Shown one piece after another: positions 1 to 15,100 of a stretch of DNA of 64,000 bases. The translations under genes and the position numbers were made by a program. The notes under the pieces are model-generated. The model worked only from the letters and a program-made list of their open reading frames with translations, ran no database searches and was not told the DNA's origin. The stretch lies in contig CM082588.2 of the NCBI GenBank assembly GCA_040954595.2, forward strand, positions 8,122,001 to 8,186,000, given 5' to 3'. Each line of letters opens with the position of its first letter. Positions within the stretch are counted from its first letter, which is position 1. This DNA is from Balanoglossus misakiensis (taxonomy: Eukaryota; Hemichordata).

Positions 1-665
1 GGCCTCATGTCCACATATTTCTTTCATGTTACTACGTTATGGCGTGCTCTCCTGGTTCTTGCTTGTCTTTGCAGCTAGTCATGTAAGGTACATGTGATAC
101 TTTATGTGAAGGGCTATGGTGGCAATTACTTTGCTTGTCTTTGTACTGATTTTTATTCAGTCAAGTAATTTGCCAAATCAATTATAGAAGATGTATCCTT
201 TTTTCTACAAATCGGTCAGTGATGAAAAACCATTAATAGGGTAATGCATATGAATTTAAACTTACCAGTGTTGTGAAAAAATAATGAAATAAACTGGTCA
301 GCATTTGAACTTCGAGTGCCTGTAAAGAGACAAAACACTCATTCTATTCGTGTGATCTAGATGTTTTTGAACAGTAGGGGAATACTCTTCCTTGAATATA
401 AAATGTAACCAAATGTGTGCAAGTGTAAGTATCTAGTATACCACACCAAACTGCTGCTTATTGATTAGTAATTGGGTAATCGTGGAATGGGTATACCACA
501 TTCACAGAAGCATAATAAGCATGGATACCAATGCCCCATACTATATTGCATTTATAGCTATGTACATAAACTCTGAAATAAACCCAACTACTCTTTGCCA
601 CATTTCTATAGCTTTCAGCGTGGTGTTTAACAATGGGGCAGATAGCAATGAACACATTAACATAC
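1..665. other. Intronic sequence of the glutamate receptor gene, no exon recognised
   Basis: This lies downstream of receptor exon 4 on the minus strand, beginning with its donor (GTATGT on the minus strand). I looked for the next kainate receptor ATD segment (the block around a TLDLF-type motif) and did not find it, so the next exon is probably outside the window. Two overlapping short ORFs at about 460-710 have no recognisable content. Confidence 0.5.
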
Positions 666-936
666 CTGTTCTAGAACATGTACAACATTTTCAAAGTTGC
701 AGTCAACAATGATATGACTTAGTCCAGAAGCCTTGATTTCTTTTAAAACAGGTTTAAAATTTGGTGGTACCAGTTGCCTGATGCTAATTTGCATTTTATG
801 ATGAACAGACAGCTTCAGGACATCTTGTAGTCTCACCAGACCTGGAAAATTCATCATCATAGAATTATAATTTTTATGTAATACATATCAACAGTTATAC
901 ATGCTTTAAACGTATATGTACATGCATGCATATATT

Positions 937-968
<32 letters not shown>

Positions 969-3900
969 TGTATGTATGTATGTATGTATGTATGTATGTA
1001 TGTATGTATGTATGTATGTATGTATGTATGTATGTATGTATGTATGTATGTATGTATGTATGTATGTATGTATGTATGTATGTATGTATGTATGTATGTA
1101 TGTATGTATGTATGTATGTATGTATGTATGTATGTATGTATGTATGTATGTATGTATGTATGTATGTATGTATGTATGTATGTATGTATGTATGGTTGAT
1201 TCAACTGGAAATTAATACAAATACATTATATTGGCTACCAGTTATAACTGTTTGGCTACCAACTTTACAAAATGGTAGTCCACATATACAAATACATTCA
1301 TTCACACAGATAGACAGACAGACAGACGGACGGACGGAAAGACAGACATTGATACTTACTATCCTCATTTTCGTATAGAATGGCAATTTTATCCCATTTA
1401 TAATAGTTAACTGTATCGGCAATAGCTTCAGATATCGTAGAAGGATGAGGATAAAGATTGATGGAGAACTGATTTTTGCGCCTTCTGTGATCCCACCTGG
1501 CCTCGATGTGGGGAATTTCAACTTCATTCAGGACAGACTGGACACCCATAGCTGCCCTTGGCGTTGGAGGACCAAAGACGGCAGCAATACCCATACTGAG
1601 TTGCCCACAAACTAAAAGAAAAGGGAAAATCAAAGTCTACATGAAAATGGCAATTCCGATTACATTCGTTCACTCATTCGCGCTTTTCTCAAGTTGACCA
1701 TTTGAATAAATTCGGCCAAATCCCCTCGAAAACTGATGCATCGTAGGTTGTTTGCGTCTATGACTGACGATGCAGTTATGTATACTTCTTCCTCTGTCAA
1801 TATGCCTTTTCTATGGATCACATTCAGAACCATGAAGACTCTCTTGACTTCATCTAACTCCTGGTGAGCACCTGAATTCGAAACACGTCTCTGAAGGCAA
1901 GTCAAGTGAAGCATGAATCAAATGTGTTTGATGAAACCCTGCATTTTACTTTTGTTTCCATGATTTGCTTTAAGAAAAATTCTGCACATATTTTTGTTTG
2001 GGCCAGCCAATTTCCCTCTATGCCAATTGCGTATTACATTTCATCTTAATCTTGATTACAGTACTCACAATTCACTTAATTAAAGGGACAAAGTCTCTCT
2101 CTCGCAGGCCTTTTTCCATTAATTATGTTTGATACAAGACGCCGTTTATGTTATTCTACATGTGGATGTATGGTGAATCAACATTCGACCACACACAACT
2201 TCCATCTCGTTTGTAGGATATGAGAGTAAAAACTCGCCCAAAATGAATAAATGGTAAAGAACGAATATTCATTTTGGCGATTTTTTTCACTCTCCTGTCT
2301 ATAAGAGGGATGGAAGTTGTGTGTGGTTGAACGTTCATTCACTATATATCCACATGTAGAATAACAAACGTTGTCTCTTATCAAATATAATTAATGGAAA
2401 AAAGGGCAGCGAGAGAGAGACTTTGTCCCTTTAAAGAATGCAATGAAAACTTCATATTACAGAACAGGTTTCCAATAAATAGGTTCAAACACAGAGCACA
2501 GCCAAAGTGAACATAACATTCTTAAAAAGAGCAATGAAATGTCATTTCGTAATAGTTAGCGATATTAATTGACAGAACTTCACCATAGTTCTGATGGGCA
2601 GCATGTTGCAGCGACCCATGTTGTGATGGTAATGAGGTTAACCAGCTGCAAAGGTTAGGACAGCCAGAAGGTTAAATATCACATACCAAGGCGCTGTAGT
2701 GAAATTCAATTGCCCCCCTCTGTTTTCACAAATATCCGTCTGAAAAAGAATTCTGCAAAGCTCAAATCCTGCACGATATAAAAAATGTTTTCAAAAACTA
2801 ATCTTGCACAGCTGTTCTCAGATAGGTGAACGCTCAACAATCTTACGTTTTTCCTTGATTTAAATGTACAAAACTGAATTCCTTCCTCTATGACCGTGAT
2901 ATGCAGTACAATGATTGAAATATTGTCGTTTTGAAGGTCAGAGATTTGTGATACTAATCTGTTGATTTATTAGTCTGTCTTACTGCAAAAATTGTAGATT
3001 ATCGCTTAATTAATTTTAGTCGCCCTGTAAATTAACAATGCACTGTTCAACCATGACAACCTTACCCATACCGTTTGCCCGCAACTGCATACTATAATAA
3101 ATATAGAAGTGGCTGGTCGACGTCCCCAAGTGTGGATATACGTCCACCACGAGGATGTCTAATATGTCTCTTTTTATTTGTTAACAGTGTAATTATTACT
3201 GAAAAACGACTTCTACAATTGTTATTCCCATGGTGTTTTCATATAGATCAGGCAAGGTAAATTCAATTCATTGAATGAATGAATTAAACCATGGGCAATT
3301 GTGCTTAGTTGTGAGATATGGACATCATTAAATGTTAACAAACACTGGTGCAAAATGCTGACTCGCCATCTCTTTTCCTTATCGGCTAAGCCATGGCCTA
3401 ATAATTTATAAACTAGCTTGATAACTCTGAATTTCATTGCAATTTTGATAACATTTAAAATATAATCCAAAATTAACGACAATTAAAAAAATTACAATAC
3501 TTTCGACTTTACCGATCATATATCCTGTAGGTTAACCCTGCATAATTCCTGTGATAAATGTTCCACATAATTGGCTGATCGTGTCGAAGAGGTGGTGGAG
3601 TTTATTGTTTTCATTAATGCCTCGCCCTGTCATTCAGTGAAAACAAACATATTTTTTCAGCTTTCAAATATAGTCGATTGTCATCTCCATGCTGCTAGCT
3701 AACAAAACAATTGTCCGGTTTATATTCACAATATCAGCTGTCAGCTTCATGTAATTAAGCCACGTGCCTAAACGTTTGCTTACAAGGGAGTTGTTTCATA
3801 AGGAACATTAGCTGGAACTATACTGGAGTATTTTTCAGTATTTCGTTCTATGTACCTACTATATATCTTGAACTAATTATGACATTGTGCTAAAATGCCA

Positions 3901-6900
3901 AATGTATACTGTACAAGTGTAATTTACTCTGCTCTTGTTGATAAATCAAACTATTGAAGTACAGACTTACATTTAATTTCCATGATAAATAAACAGCATG
4001 CGCTGTTTCTATTCCAGTCGACTAAATACATGTATAATTGAGGCTGACATGAAACGTTTAATCAAACAAATTCCTCTCTGCTCTAATTGTAATTCGATGC
4101 TACAACTTCCTTTAGAGTGGTTTGTACTCTGACATGATTAAACTTTGTGTTCACGTCCTTGTTACTTCTACCACGAGGCTGCATTATTTCATTTTGACGG
4201 AAAAACTGTTAAAGTTGTTTTGTGTTTTTTTATACCAACCTATCGAATAGGAACATATACAAAACCGGTGACCCTTACAGGGTCTTTTTAGAACACAATT
4301 AAACCAGTCTGTTTTGTGTAGAGACTTGATTCACACGTTTTTTAGTATATGCGAAAAAAACATTAGTGTGCAAGTCAATATCCACATCTAAACACATTGA
4401 CTCAGCAATGATAGGTTTAGCACGCTTCATAGGCATTATAATATAAGCTAAACCTTAAAGATAAGAAAAACGGGACGCTGCATGAACTATTTGGTTTATT
4501 TTCTTATGTCATCCAACTTTCACCAAAAGGGCCAATAAAATATAAAATATTCTCGACAAAGCCATGATTATAATTGCTGAAACATGAAGTGTCAAAGCCA
4601 GTGTCTTTCTTGAAAGATGAAGATTTAGTCTATAAGGAGGATTGTAAGACTTGACCAAATAACACAACTGCTTTGTCCGTATATACACTGAATACCACGC
4701 AGTTGCTGACCTGTGTGTACAGATAACTTAAATTTGTGAAGATATTTGCACTAACCAGTGCACAACTGCATGGCGGTGCTACTGTAAATTACCTTTCGAG
4801 GTACTTTGCATTGACACAAAACCTTTTTTTAAAGTATCCGTGTGCAACAACAATTTCGGTAAGGGCTGTAAAGTATGTAGATAAAGAAAACTATTGAACA
4901 AATCGACGATCATTTTCATTCGACACTCGGTTAGTTACGGATGGGCACGAATGGTACATAACGTCATGGATTCAATATTTGAAATTGAATTAAACATGAA
5001 GGTATTTTGACTTGTAAAATAGTTGTAGCTTCTATAGGGGACAAACCCTTTCTAGACCGAAGCACATTTTGTATTACTCAACATTTTATTCTTAACATTA
5101 GGTATTTTAATTATCAAATACCTTTAGCATCAAGAGGGGCCAAGGCCCTTCCTCACCACTATCTGAAATATCAATATCCATACATGTATACGTTGAATGA
5201 TACCAGCCAACGGCAATTAACTTTCATTCTGAATTCAAAGGAGTATACATTGTACATGATCAATTTCCATGATATATAACAAGATTTTAGCCGACTGATG
5301 CGCTTGCACAAAACATAATGGTGAATGCAGTTTGGTTCTTTATCAATTATTCAAAAAAATCATTTGGGAAATAAAAGGTGATTTCCTTTGTGACGTTTTA
5401 GGTTTATTAGATGTTCAGATTTTATATGTGATTAATTGATAACGACAACAGATAGTCATGTTATTTGATTATAGCAGACTCTGATGACAAGTTCAATAAG
5501 ACATTAGGAAATTGGTTTATGTTCAAAGAAAGGAAAACAGGTATATCATATTATATCAATATACTATCTATTGAGACTCAATACGACAGCAATTCTGTAG
5601 TTCAGTGTTTGAATGATGAAACTAATACGTTTCATTCATTTATCTCTGTAACACTTCTATCGATACTGCCATCTCAATACGTATAGGAGGCACACAAACA
5701 AGGCTATCTGTATATTAAATATGTCCATTATAATAACAAAATAAAAACGTAGGAAATTCGAAGCAAGGGTTTGCCAAAGCTAACTTGGTTATGATATTTC
5801 GACGTGGGAAATATAAATTTAAGGGGTCTTAGCTTTGATGAAGTATTTCAACCACAGACGATAACTTTTAGTCAACTAACACTGTGATCTTATATATCCA
5901 TTATCTCCAACATGTATACTGGCACATTTGGTGCTGTCACCGAGAATTTATAGTGCCCACTGCTAAAGGTTGTCGCATATGCAAAGATGTGATTTGCTTG
6001 ACACTGCTAAACATCGTTCACTACAGTCAGACATCGTCAGATTGCTGGGGTTGCAAGTTTCCACCAAATCTGTTATTGTAATTTCTGAAATAGCTGTAAC
6101 TCTAAAGATCACTAATTATGCATTCGACATTCAGCATGCCACATTCAGTAAATATCTCTGAAGGGGCGTCTCAAAGGCTGAAGATTAAATATACCGTAAG
6201 TCATGATATTGTAGCTTTGTCAATACAAGGGAGAGTGGATAAGATAAGACATAATTCAAGATTATTTGTGACATTTCAATTATTCAGTATCACATCATGG
6301 ATTAGGAACTATCAAATATTAATTTATAGAATATGAATACGCTTTCAAGCGGATTTTAATAATAACAACCGTGACGAGTATGAACTTTGTACTGAAAATG
6401 ATTTGTTGCCAATCAGCTGTGATTTATTAACGTTGATATGGCCTATGTCCCTCCAAGCACCGTGCTGTACAGATGACATGAGGTTTTCTGGATTCAGTAG
6501 TCATACCATATAGGAAGAGTAGCCTGAAAATACTATATCATGAATTTTGATCGCTAATTCAAGATAGCATTCTAGGTACACTGAGATGCGTAAAAGCATG
6601 AAGGTAAAAACAGACATCTACGTGGTAGTATCAGTAGCACAAGCCAAGCCGCCGGTGAATAAGTTATGGGGGTGCCGTATACGTGGCTTTTGGGTAAATT
6701 GGAACTACACTAGCTATTGAACTGTACTTGTCTTCATATGTTTAGCTATGTGTATATAATGGAAAGCTTCCACTTGAAGAAATGGCATAGTAATTTATCC
6801 AGACAACTTTGCAAACCTGCTTGAGATTCTGAAATCAACAGAAGATCCCCAGCGATACCATAGTTAATGGGAAGTGAGAACAATGGAAATAGTTGAGGCA

Positions 6901-9900
6901 AATTAAGGAAAACGAAGTGTGGTTTAGAACTTCTTCTTCGACGACGCTGAATGGCGGCTCTTAAAAGGACACTTGGATCCATTTCAAGGTTTCTGTCACC
7001 ATCATAAGTGTCTCTTTGCTGCAGCTGTGTACATGTACACCAAACACGCCTAATCAATTAATAGCTTAAACAGGCAATCTTGTAGTTAGTTCATTCCAAC
7101 AAGTTGGGTCACCTTATCCCTTTGATATGTAGTTCATAAAATATTTTCTGCACATTACACGTGACTAATTATTCCCAAAACACCAAGAACTCATCGGCGT
7201 GACGAATTTGGACTGCCTTAATGGGAAGTCAAATAGTGTCCTGTATTTCAAATTATGTTGCCCGTTTGGCATATGTATACAATTTCTTTATACTTCTCAA
7301 AGAAATTCGAAAGCGTATACGTATAGCTAACGTTCCGTACATTCTGATACATGAAGGTTATGTTTCGCAACACCATAATACCCAGAATACCTTTCGTCCC
7401 CAAGATAAAATTGGCACTTGGCCATTCTTGCCACACAAAATGCAAAGTCCATCGCAAAATTCAGTTTTCATCCAACCTACTGCGATTCAAGTAACTATTG
7501 ACCCAAACAAGGAAATTTCCTCTGAGATATTATAATACCATCATAATGTGTATTTCTTTATACTGAACGTATGGCGTCAACACAGAGAACGTAATAGATA
7601 AACATTGTAAATGCCATCGAGATAAAGTATGCTTGTTTCAACCAACTGTCCCGAGAGAAGGCCCATACATCATTCTCAGGAACGACAGTTTATGTCTGAT
7701 CGAGTTATTCCACACTGGCTGAATGCATTATTTACCTGCATACATTCGTCTATTGCATGGTCTGTTACGAATATTTGTATTATTATTAACCTTAGATGAT
7801 TACATGTTTGTCAGATTTCAGACAAATCGACCGTATTACGTCATTTTCACATATAGTTATCAAATACGATTTGGGAAGTTTGGATCGACAAAAATGACCA
7901 CGGGGAAATAAGGTCTTAAAGCTTCTAGAGCAGCCATTTATTACATTCGTGATTTAATTTTTCAGCTCAGATTAGTACATCGAAATAAGCTTACTGTATA
8001 CACGAACATCTCCGATTTTGGCTGTATGTTTCAATTTGACCAGGCTATATATTAAACGGTTGCTGCACCGATTTAATCAGCCTCCATACAAACAGTACGC
8101 AGCTATCGTGGTATGCGTCGCCAAGAGATGACAAACTGAATAATGCAAATGCAAGTAATATGGCCTAATGGTGAGGATTATAAAGGATAGGGAATATATT
8201 TGAAGTATTTTATTGTGGAATAATGTGAAATTTGGTAGCTCTAGAGGCATTAAGGCCTCTAGTTCGATTCCTGGGCGAGCTATTGGAAGTCAATTTACTA
8301 TAGATGAAATTCTAAACTGACGTGACAAGTTGTCATACACCTTACGAGAGTTGACTGTAAGCCTTCCGAGAATTGAAACCTTTCGCAATTTTAATCTTAC
8401 TCTGTTTACACAGAGCTGTTGTAAGCTTTATATTTACGAGAGTTTCTGCGGATCTAACGAGAGTTTGAAATCGAAGAAGTAGTTATGGAAAATAAGAGAT
8501 TAAGTTGGAACAACGCCACGAGCTGAAGAGGGGTATACAATGCATTTGTCCATTAACGTGCTAAATCTACTTGATAACCATGGCGAAACGATTGCTTTCG
8601 CAAATCAAGGTCTTTTACCTACAGTACCTTAATAGACACTTAATTTGATAATTACGTAACATACGAGAGTCATCCATGGAATAGAGTAATACCCAGTTAT
8701 ATAATTATATCAGCAACCATTTCAAGTGAAATGATGCTTTTCCAATCAACTTAACACTACAAGAATGATGCTCGTAGCTTTCTGCTGTTAGCGGACAATG
8801 AATATTTATGTAGGTGTAAATGTATGTATGTCTGGCAAACTGATAAAACGGTAATGCAAAGATAAGGCGTCAAGACAGACCGTCACTGTGGAAAAAAATT
8901 AATTATTAATCAGAAGTACAGGCAGATAGCGTTTCAATGTGTGATGGTGTAACCATGGTAACTGATCATATCAGGCTACGCTAGCTTATGTGCGCTGTAT
9001 AAAGAAAGGTCGCGGGATTAGCGTCGGTCACGCATCACCGAAACTGATAAGAAGGGAAGCGAAATCAATGTACACGGCCGCATACATTACGTCCCACGAA
9101 AGGCATACAAATTTCATCACATCTAGCAGCGATATCCCCAACAAAACGTGCTTTATTTGCGATATACAGTGGATGTGTTTTTATCGAGCGATAAAACTGT
9201 AACCATACAGAATTGTTGAAGTCAACCCTCTTATTATAAAATGTTTTCGCTATGTTTTATTGCTTATCTTCCCTCAAGACATTATAAATGCTTTATTGCC
9301 GCTGAGGAGAAATATTAAACACAAAGTTATTGGTGAATTTCAAATAGACAAAACCCACGAATTCACAACCCTGACGCTGCGTTAGTGATCGTGAAATAAC
9401 CCAATGTGTTGAGGTTCTCGTCACTCCTGATAAAATGTGAAACAATGACTTTTAAAGTGCCTTGCTCACCATTCTCCGATAAGTGCATGCCAGGTCATAT
9501 CTGGAACGCCGATTCACGCCATTAGATCACATTTGCAGCCACCTAAAGACGCATACCATATACCTGCGGCATTTACCACTCGAAAATTGAAAAGCTCCCA
9601 TTAAATCCGTTACTATATGTAGTCGTTACCATAAAAATAACATTATATTAATTGGCATAATATGCATCCATTTGCACTGCACTATTCCGTTTCGTGCACT
9701 TTTTGCCATATAGCCTAGAAATATACCCTGTCAAAATACGTACATCATTTGACAGTGTTGATAAATTTGAAAGCGTTTTCTTTGCTTTTGTTATACATTA
9801 ATGTCCAACTTTTAAAAAAATAGGCCCAATCCGGTGTAAATTGGAAATAAATATATATTTGGTTTGAGTACTAAAATGGTGTTCAAATTGTTATAAAGAC

Positions 9901-12100
9901 ATAGCCTTCACTCCGAGGTGATATTTACTTCAAAAAGATTTGTCCGATCAGATGACAATATGACAATGTCGACAAAATGTGACTTAACACATAAGCTGTA
10001 CACATATCATGTCTAATCTATAATGGCGTTTTATTAATTTGAAAAAAGTAGACCGATTTCTTTGTTTAAGTTATTAAATACTAGTAGCGCGTATTGCGTA
10101 CAGTACATAGTTAGATGCAGAATAGATTACACGGGATGGGTTTGTCAGATCGAATATATGCATAGGTCATTGTCTTCGTTGTGTTATCATTATGTAAAAA
10201 ATATTCAAATAACAAAAAAACTGTCGCGAGCGCATAGTTTACTATATTCCGTGAGATTCACTTTCTCACAGACGGAGTAAGTAGAAATCAATTTCCCACT
10301 TTTAACCAGCAAATAGTACAACTCGCAATCTTTCTAGCAACTGAAAATAGATTTCCAGTAACAAAATAAATGCTCCCGTTTAGATTGCAATTATGTAATT
10401 TTAGAGATGTAAATAACGAGGAAGCCAAATTTACAAGGATTGTATTTTTTCTCGTAGATCACCAAGAAGAATACTATTTTCTCCAAAGTTGGGATCATCT
10501 CTTGCCCCGCATTCAAGCTCATCTCGCAAATACAGGATACCAGAACGCTAAAAGCACATATTTCATTTTTGCGTCTTAGTGTCTTTATAGTTATTTCTCA
10601 TCTATATCAACATGAAATTCTCCTCGATCAAAAAGATTTGAGCTCACGATCCGAGTCCGATTCTGAATCTTGAATCTATGCGGCTTTACGTGTTCCTAAC
10701 ATTTCGTTGTGTACTAATGGTACTGTTGTCATAGCATTAGATGATTGATGATAGAAATGACCATATTTCAACATTGAAATATATTCACATAGTACAACAT
10801 ACAGCTTAGTTCTGAATCATCGCCTTGCTTATAAAAAGTGAAACTTCACGTATTCATAAATAATTTTATATTTGCATTGATTAGGCGCGATTTTAGATAC
10901 AACACGACTGGAATTAGTTTGTGATTATAAGACCTTGAAAATAGTCTGAAAATAATGTACATTTCACTGTTGACTACTTGATTATTTTCGTTATAACTCC
11001 AATTATGATATTTTTTACTGAAGACCAAATGTCAGTTTCATAGAATTTAGTTCATTGTTGCGGTATTTCTCTTGACATTTTATAATCACAAAACAGTTCC
11101 AATTGTTTTATACGCTAATGGAATCACGTGTCTCACTCATAGTGTATATGCGTATGCGTGTCTGTGACATGATTTTGATCTTCAGCTAAACTGACATGAC
11201 ACAACTGTCGTCGACTTACCTTTTTTCGTTGCATCAAAAGCATTGTCATCTTCAATAAGCTGTATATCATACGTAATATGGGTGTTTTTTGAATCTGCTG
11301 CATTCATCTGTTTGTTTATTTTGTTGATGGCAAATTTGAAGGCTTTCTCTACGCCGCTGGCCGGAGACTGTTTTTCAAATATTCCTCCTGCGAAGAACAA
11401 ATTAGAGCAGGTTTGAAAGCATGAATATACAGTTTTGCTGCCTAATATGGCGGTCACACAGGGACCATAAGGACGTTTCTGAAACATCTCAGGTCAAATA
11501 CTGGCGTAAATTATTATGTGTGAACGGTTTAAGTGGTCCTGAAACGTCTCAGATTTAAGACGTCTTTGCCGGCCAGACCAGAGCCGGTGTAACCCATTGT
11601 CTATGGGGCCGAGCCTCAGCACCTATACATAAACTCTGTGTGTTTGGACACAAGCGACTCAAAGGATTAATGCTCTGTGCTTAGCATAGCCAAATAGCGT
11701 CTCAAATTTTACCCTGTGTGAACCTGGTATAACACATTCTGATTATCACGCTACACATTAATCTCAGTGAGAAATTTATGGCCTACTTAGGCTGACTTCT
11801 TTTAGCATGGCCATGGTCAATCCGTGCTATGCCTTTGCTTTCAAATCTGAGGTATATTACTCCTCGAAACCTTTTGCGCTCAAAACAATAAGAAAGTTGT
11901 AGACATGTTTTGATACACGCGCCGCCAAAAGCGATGAGTTGCATGTTTTGTCAACACGAAAGCAACCAACATATAATTATTAATTGATTGATTGATTGAT
12001 TGAGTGAGTGAGTGATTGACTGACTGACTGGTTGCTTGGCTGACTGATCGGTTGATTAGTAAGTCAGTAAGAAAAAATTAATTGATTATTTATTGTCTTA

Positions 12101-12175
<75 letters not shown>

Positions 12176-15100
12176 ATCGAGAACAAACTAAGTAATTAAC
12201 TAAGTCTAACCTGCCATGCGTTGTCTGTTTAAATCAAATGTATACTAATAAATTGTGTTTTCATATTCAGTACAAATCTCAAAATAATTGTCTATGGCAT
12301 AGCAAAAATTCAATCTTTTTCAATCTGTTCTCCCGATCTTGTTTTGTTATCGATGAATTAACTTGGACACAGAAATTGTAAATCCATTGTCGGGTGATCG
12401 CACAAATCAAGCAGATAAGTACCAATATTTGAGTAATTTATGGGGAAAAATGCGCGTGATGCACAGAATTCGCTGGTTGCCATGGTTGCGCCGATCTTAT
12501 CTTTGGCCGACAGTGAATTCAAAGTACCACCGTAAAGTATCGGTTTTCTCGAATACAAACGCTAAGCGCCAGATTCATCGTGAAATCCCCAGCACGGGGC
12601 GTGGGTTCTACTTTCCCTTTGAAGAAAATCAGTAAAAGGGTTCATATCAGCATCAACAAGCGACAGTCCCACAGGCTACATTTTCCCTCATCTGCTACGG
12701 AGGATTATCAATAATACATATATGCATACAGAGTATACAAAGCAAGGATATCAAAGCAGTAGCTAAATATGAGGAAATTCCTTACTGAAGAACTGTACTA
12801 CATAAACTACATGAAAACGATAGAACAATTGCAGATTTCACGAAGTATTTGTAACTAATATACTGTACACTCTGCAATTGCTGAATTAAAGATTTAAAAA
12901 AAATAATAATTATGCATACAATGTACAATATCCTTGCATGGCTGTTTTAACAACCCTGAATTTAAAGTCCAGTGTTGGACAGTATTAGCCTAAATGCTAT
13001 ACATATTGCTTATGCTGAGAAATGCCTGCTGAGAAAAATGTGGGCAATTGGCAACGTTTGCCACGTCTTCATGGTGTGACCTGTCTGGCAAGTTGCTCTC
13101 CAAGCCAGGCAATGATATTTGCATATTAGAAGACAGGTGTGTTTTTTACGTCAAAGGTACAGAAATATACGTGGGGAGACTTACGTAATCTGCCCTACAA
13201 ACAACCCGAGGTATGTCAACACTTCTGTTCACGGTAAACTCAGTAAACACAAGCGGCCACACAGGTGTGCGCTCCATGCCATGGATGTCACTTACAGTTT
13301 TTTTCTGTAGATTAGTTTGAAGGACGTTATTTTGAAGTCATACGACTATCCTAATTTACCTGGGTGTGTGTACTAGCTGTAAGGGGTATGGGTGTGTGGC
13401 CAGAAGTAAAAATTCCAGACACCTTTTTACCCCATGTCCACCCTCAAACATACCCGATTTTACATCAAATTCGTTAGTTCATACGAAGTTTTGTACGGTA
13501 CTAGTATTTATGTTTAACGTTTGCCTATATGTAGTGAGTGAGTTGCAGTCAAAATGGTATCAGATCGCAATTTATTGGTCGACAAACAGTCTACGGGGAA
13601 AAAGTACGTGATTGATATAAATTGTTGTCATGCAGGTCACCCGAGACTTTCACTTTCTCCATTGCATAAAACATTCTCTCGAATTTGAATACACTTTACA
13701 TGTACCATAGACAGTACAGCGAGAGCCTACGAACATCAAAGGTCATATTATTTACGCCATGTGATGTGGGCTGTAATGCGCAATAAACAACAACAACAAC
13801 AACAACAACAAAAACAACAACAAGCAAGCGTGGGCGTTTTTACGAAATTGCACAATTGTATCTCTAGTGGCAGTTTTCTGTTGTTTTCGAAAAGAAGATT
13901 GTAGGTATAGTCATCATTATCGATGTCGAAATCAGCCATGTTTGCAGTCCCCGGAATCTCGTATAATACCGCTACAAACGCAAATTTCGAGACGGTATAG
14001 TATTTGCATAATCTCGGGTCAATTAACACGGGAAACCGAGAGATAACACGTCAGCCGAGGACGCTAAGTCCACAGCTGTTTTAGAGCTCGTTAACACATT
14101 TAAAATCCGTGAATGGAATAGTGGAATTGAAGCGGGTTAAAACCTGGTTTGCTTCGAAGAAAACTGATACTATACCGCTAGTTACACGTCCCCAGTCGCT
14201 CTACTGATAACTCACATGCATGCACTCTGGTCTATCGAGAAAAATCACTTTCACGGATGCTTTATACGATGTTAATGAATTATCAATCATTCCAATTGAA
14301 TAATCAGCGTTAAAACAAATAAAACCCGGGAAGAAATCGCAAGAGTAATCGTGTCTCCCAGTGTGTCGTGATAACACTGTCAATAGTCGTGCATATAAAG
14401 AGCGGCTCAGTTTACCCCGCTCATACAAATTTCCACATATCAAATAATTATATGCAAAACGCCAATGATTACACTTATGTCATAAATCAGGTGGTACCGA
14501 TGACATCGGTGTTATTGTTGAATACAATTATCTGCCATTATTGGTACGTCTGTTGGTACGCTCACGTCCCATTAAATACTAGCATATTACTAATATTGCA
14601 GACGGCGACCATTCGCCACCACTTACTTGACTCGGGCGTAAAACTACTTTCTTGAACACATTTTTCATCACAATAAACATATTTTTTACGGGATTAGTCA
14701 TGTCAGGAAATCATTAACTCATTTACTATCAATTTTTCCTGGCAATATTTTACAGTATAATGCTTGCGTGTGCATCGCGATGTGAATAACAATTTAGTTC
14801 TTATATTCAAAATCCCCAAATTCCGTTGATTTAGACAAAAGTAGTTTCTTCGAGTCTTATCGATCTGGGACAGGATGCGTGTCTGCGTCCTCATTTATTA
14901 TTCATAGACATAGAGACTGCTCATGAATAATAACGACCGTCCACTTCAAAACACTGGATGTGTTTACTTTTTACCTACCGCTACCAGTCTTCTGGTTCAT
15001 GATATCCAAATAAAGTAATGCACAAGTAAACCTTACAAATTTACTGTGTACGGTTATACACGACTATTCACGGTTTCTATGTTAAGCTTGTCTGTGTGTT

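Noticed and set aside
857-1378. Long ORFs on both strands rich in Tyr-Val-Cys-Met or Tyr-Ile-His-Thr (likewise at 16394-16958 and 57784-58287)
   Set aside because: They are translations of (TATG)n or (ATAC)n arrays, whose 4-base unit lacks stop codons in several frames; there is no gene evidence.
1660-1914. Additional exon of the glutamate receptor
   Set aside because: Exons 2 and 3 already join seamlessly in phase 1 (…DATKK then VCGQLSMG). Inserting this segment gives a wrong phase and a stop, and it has no ATD homology.
8236-8285. tRNA gene or tRNA-derived SINE
   Set aside because: There is a B-box match (AGTTCGATTCC) and a short complementary flank, but no A box at the right spacing, no full cloverleaf and no repeat copy elsewhere in the window.
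12358-12635. Overlapping opposite-strand ORFs as a gene
   Set aside because: No recognisable domain and no splice sites; mutual overlap in a long intron is expected by chance.
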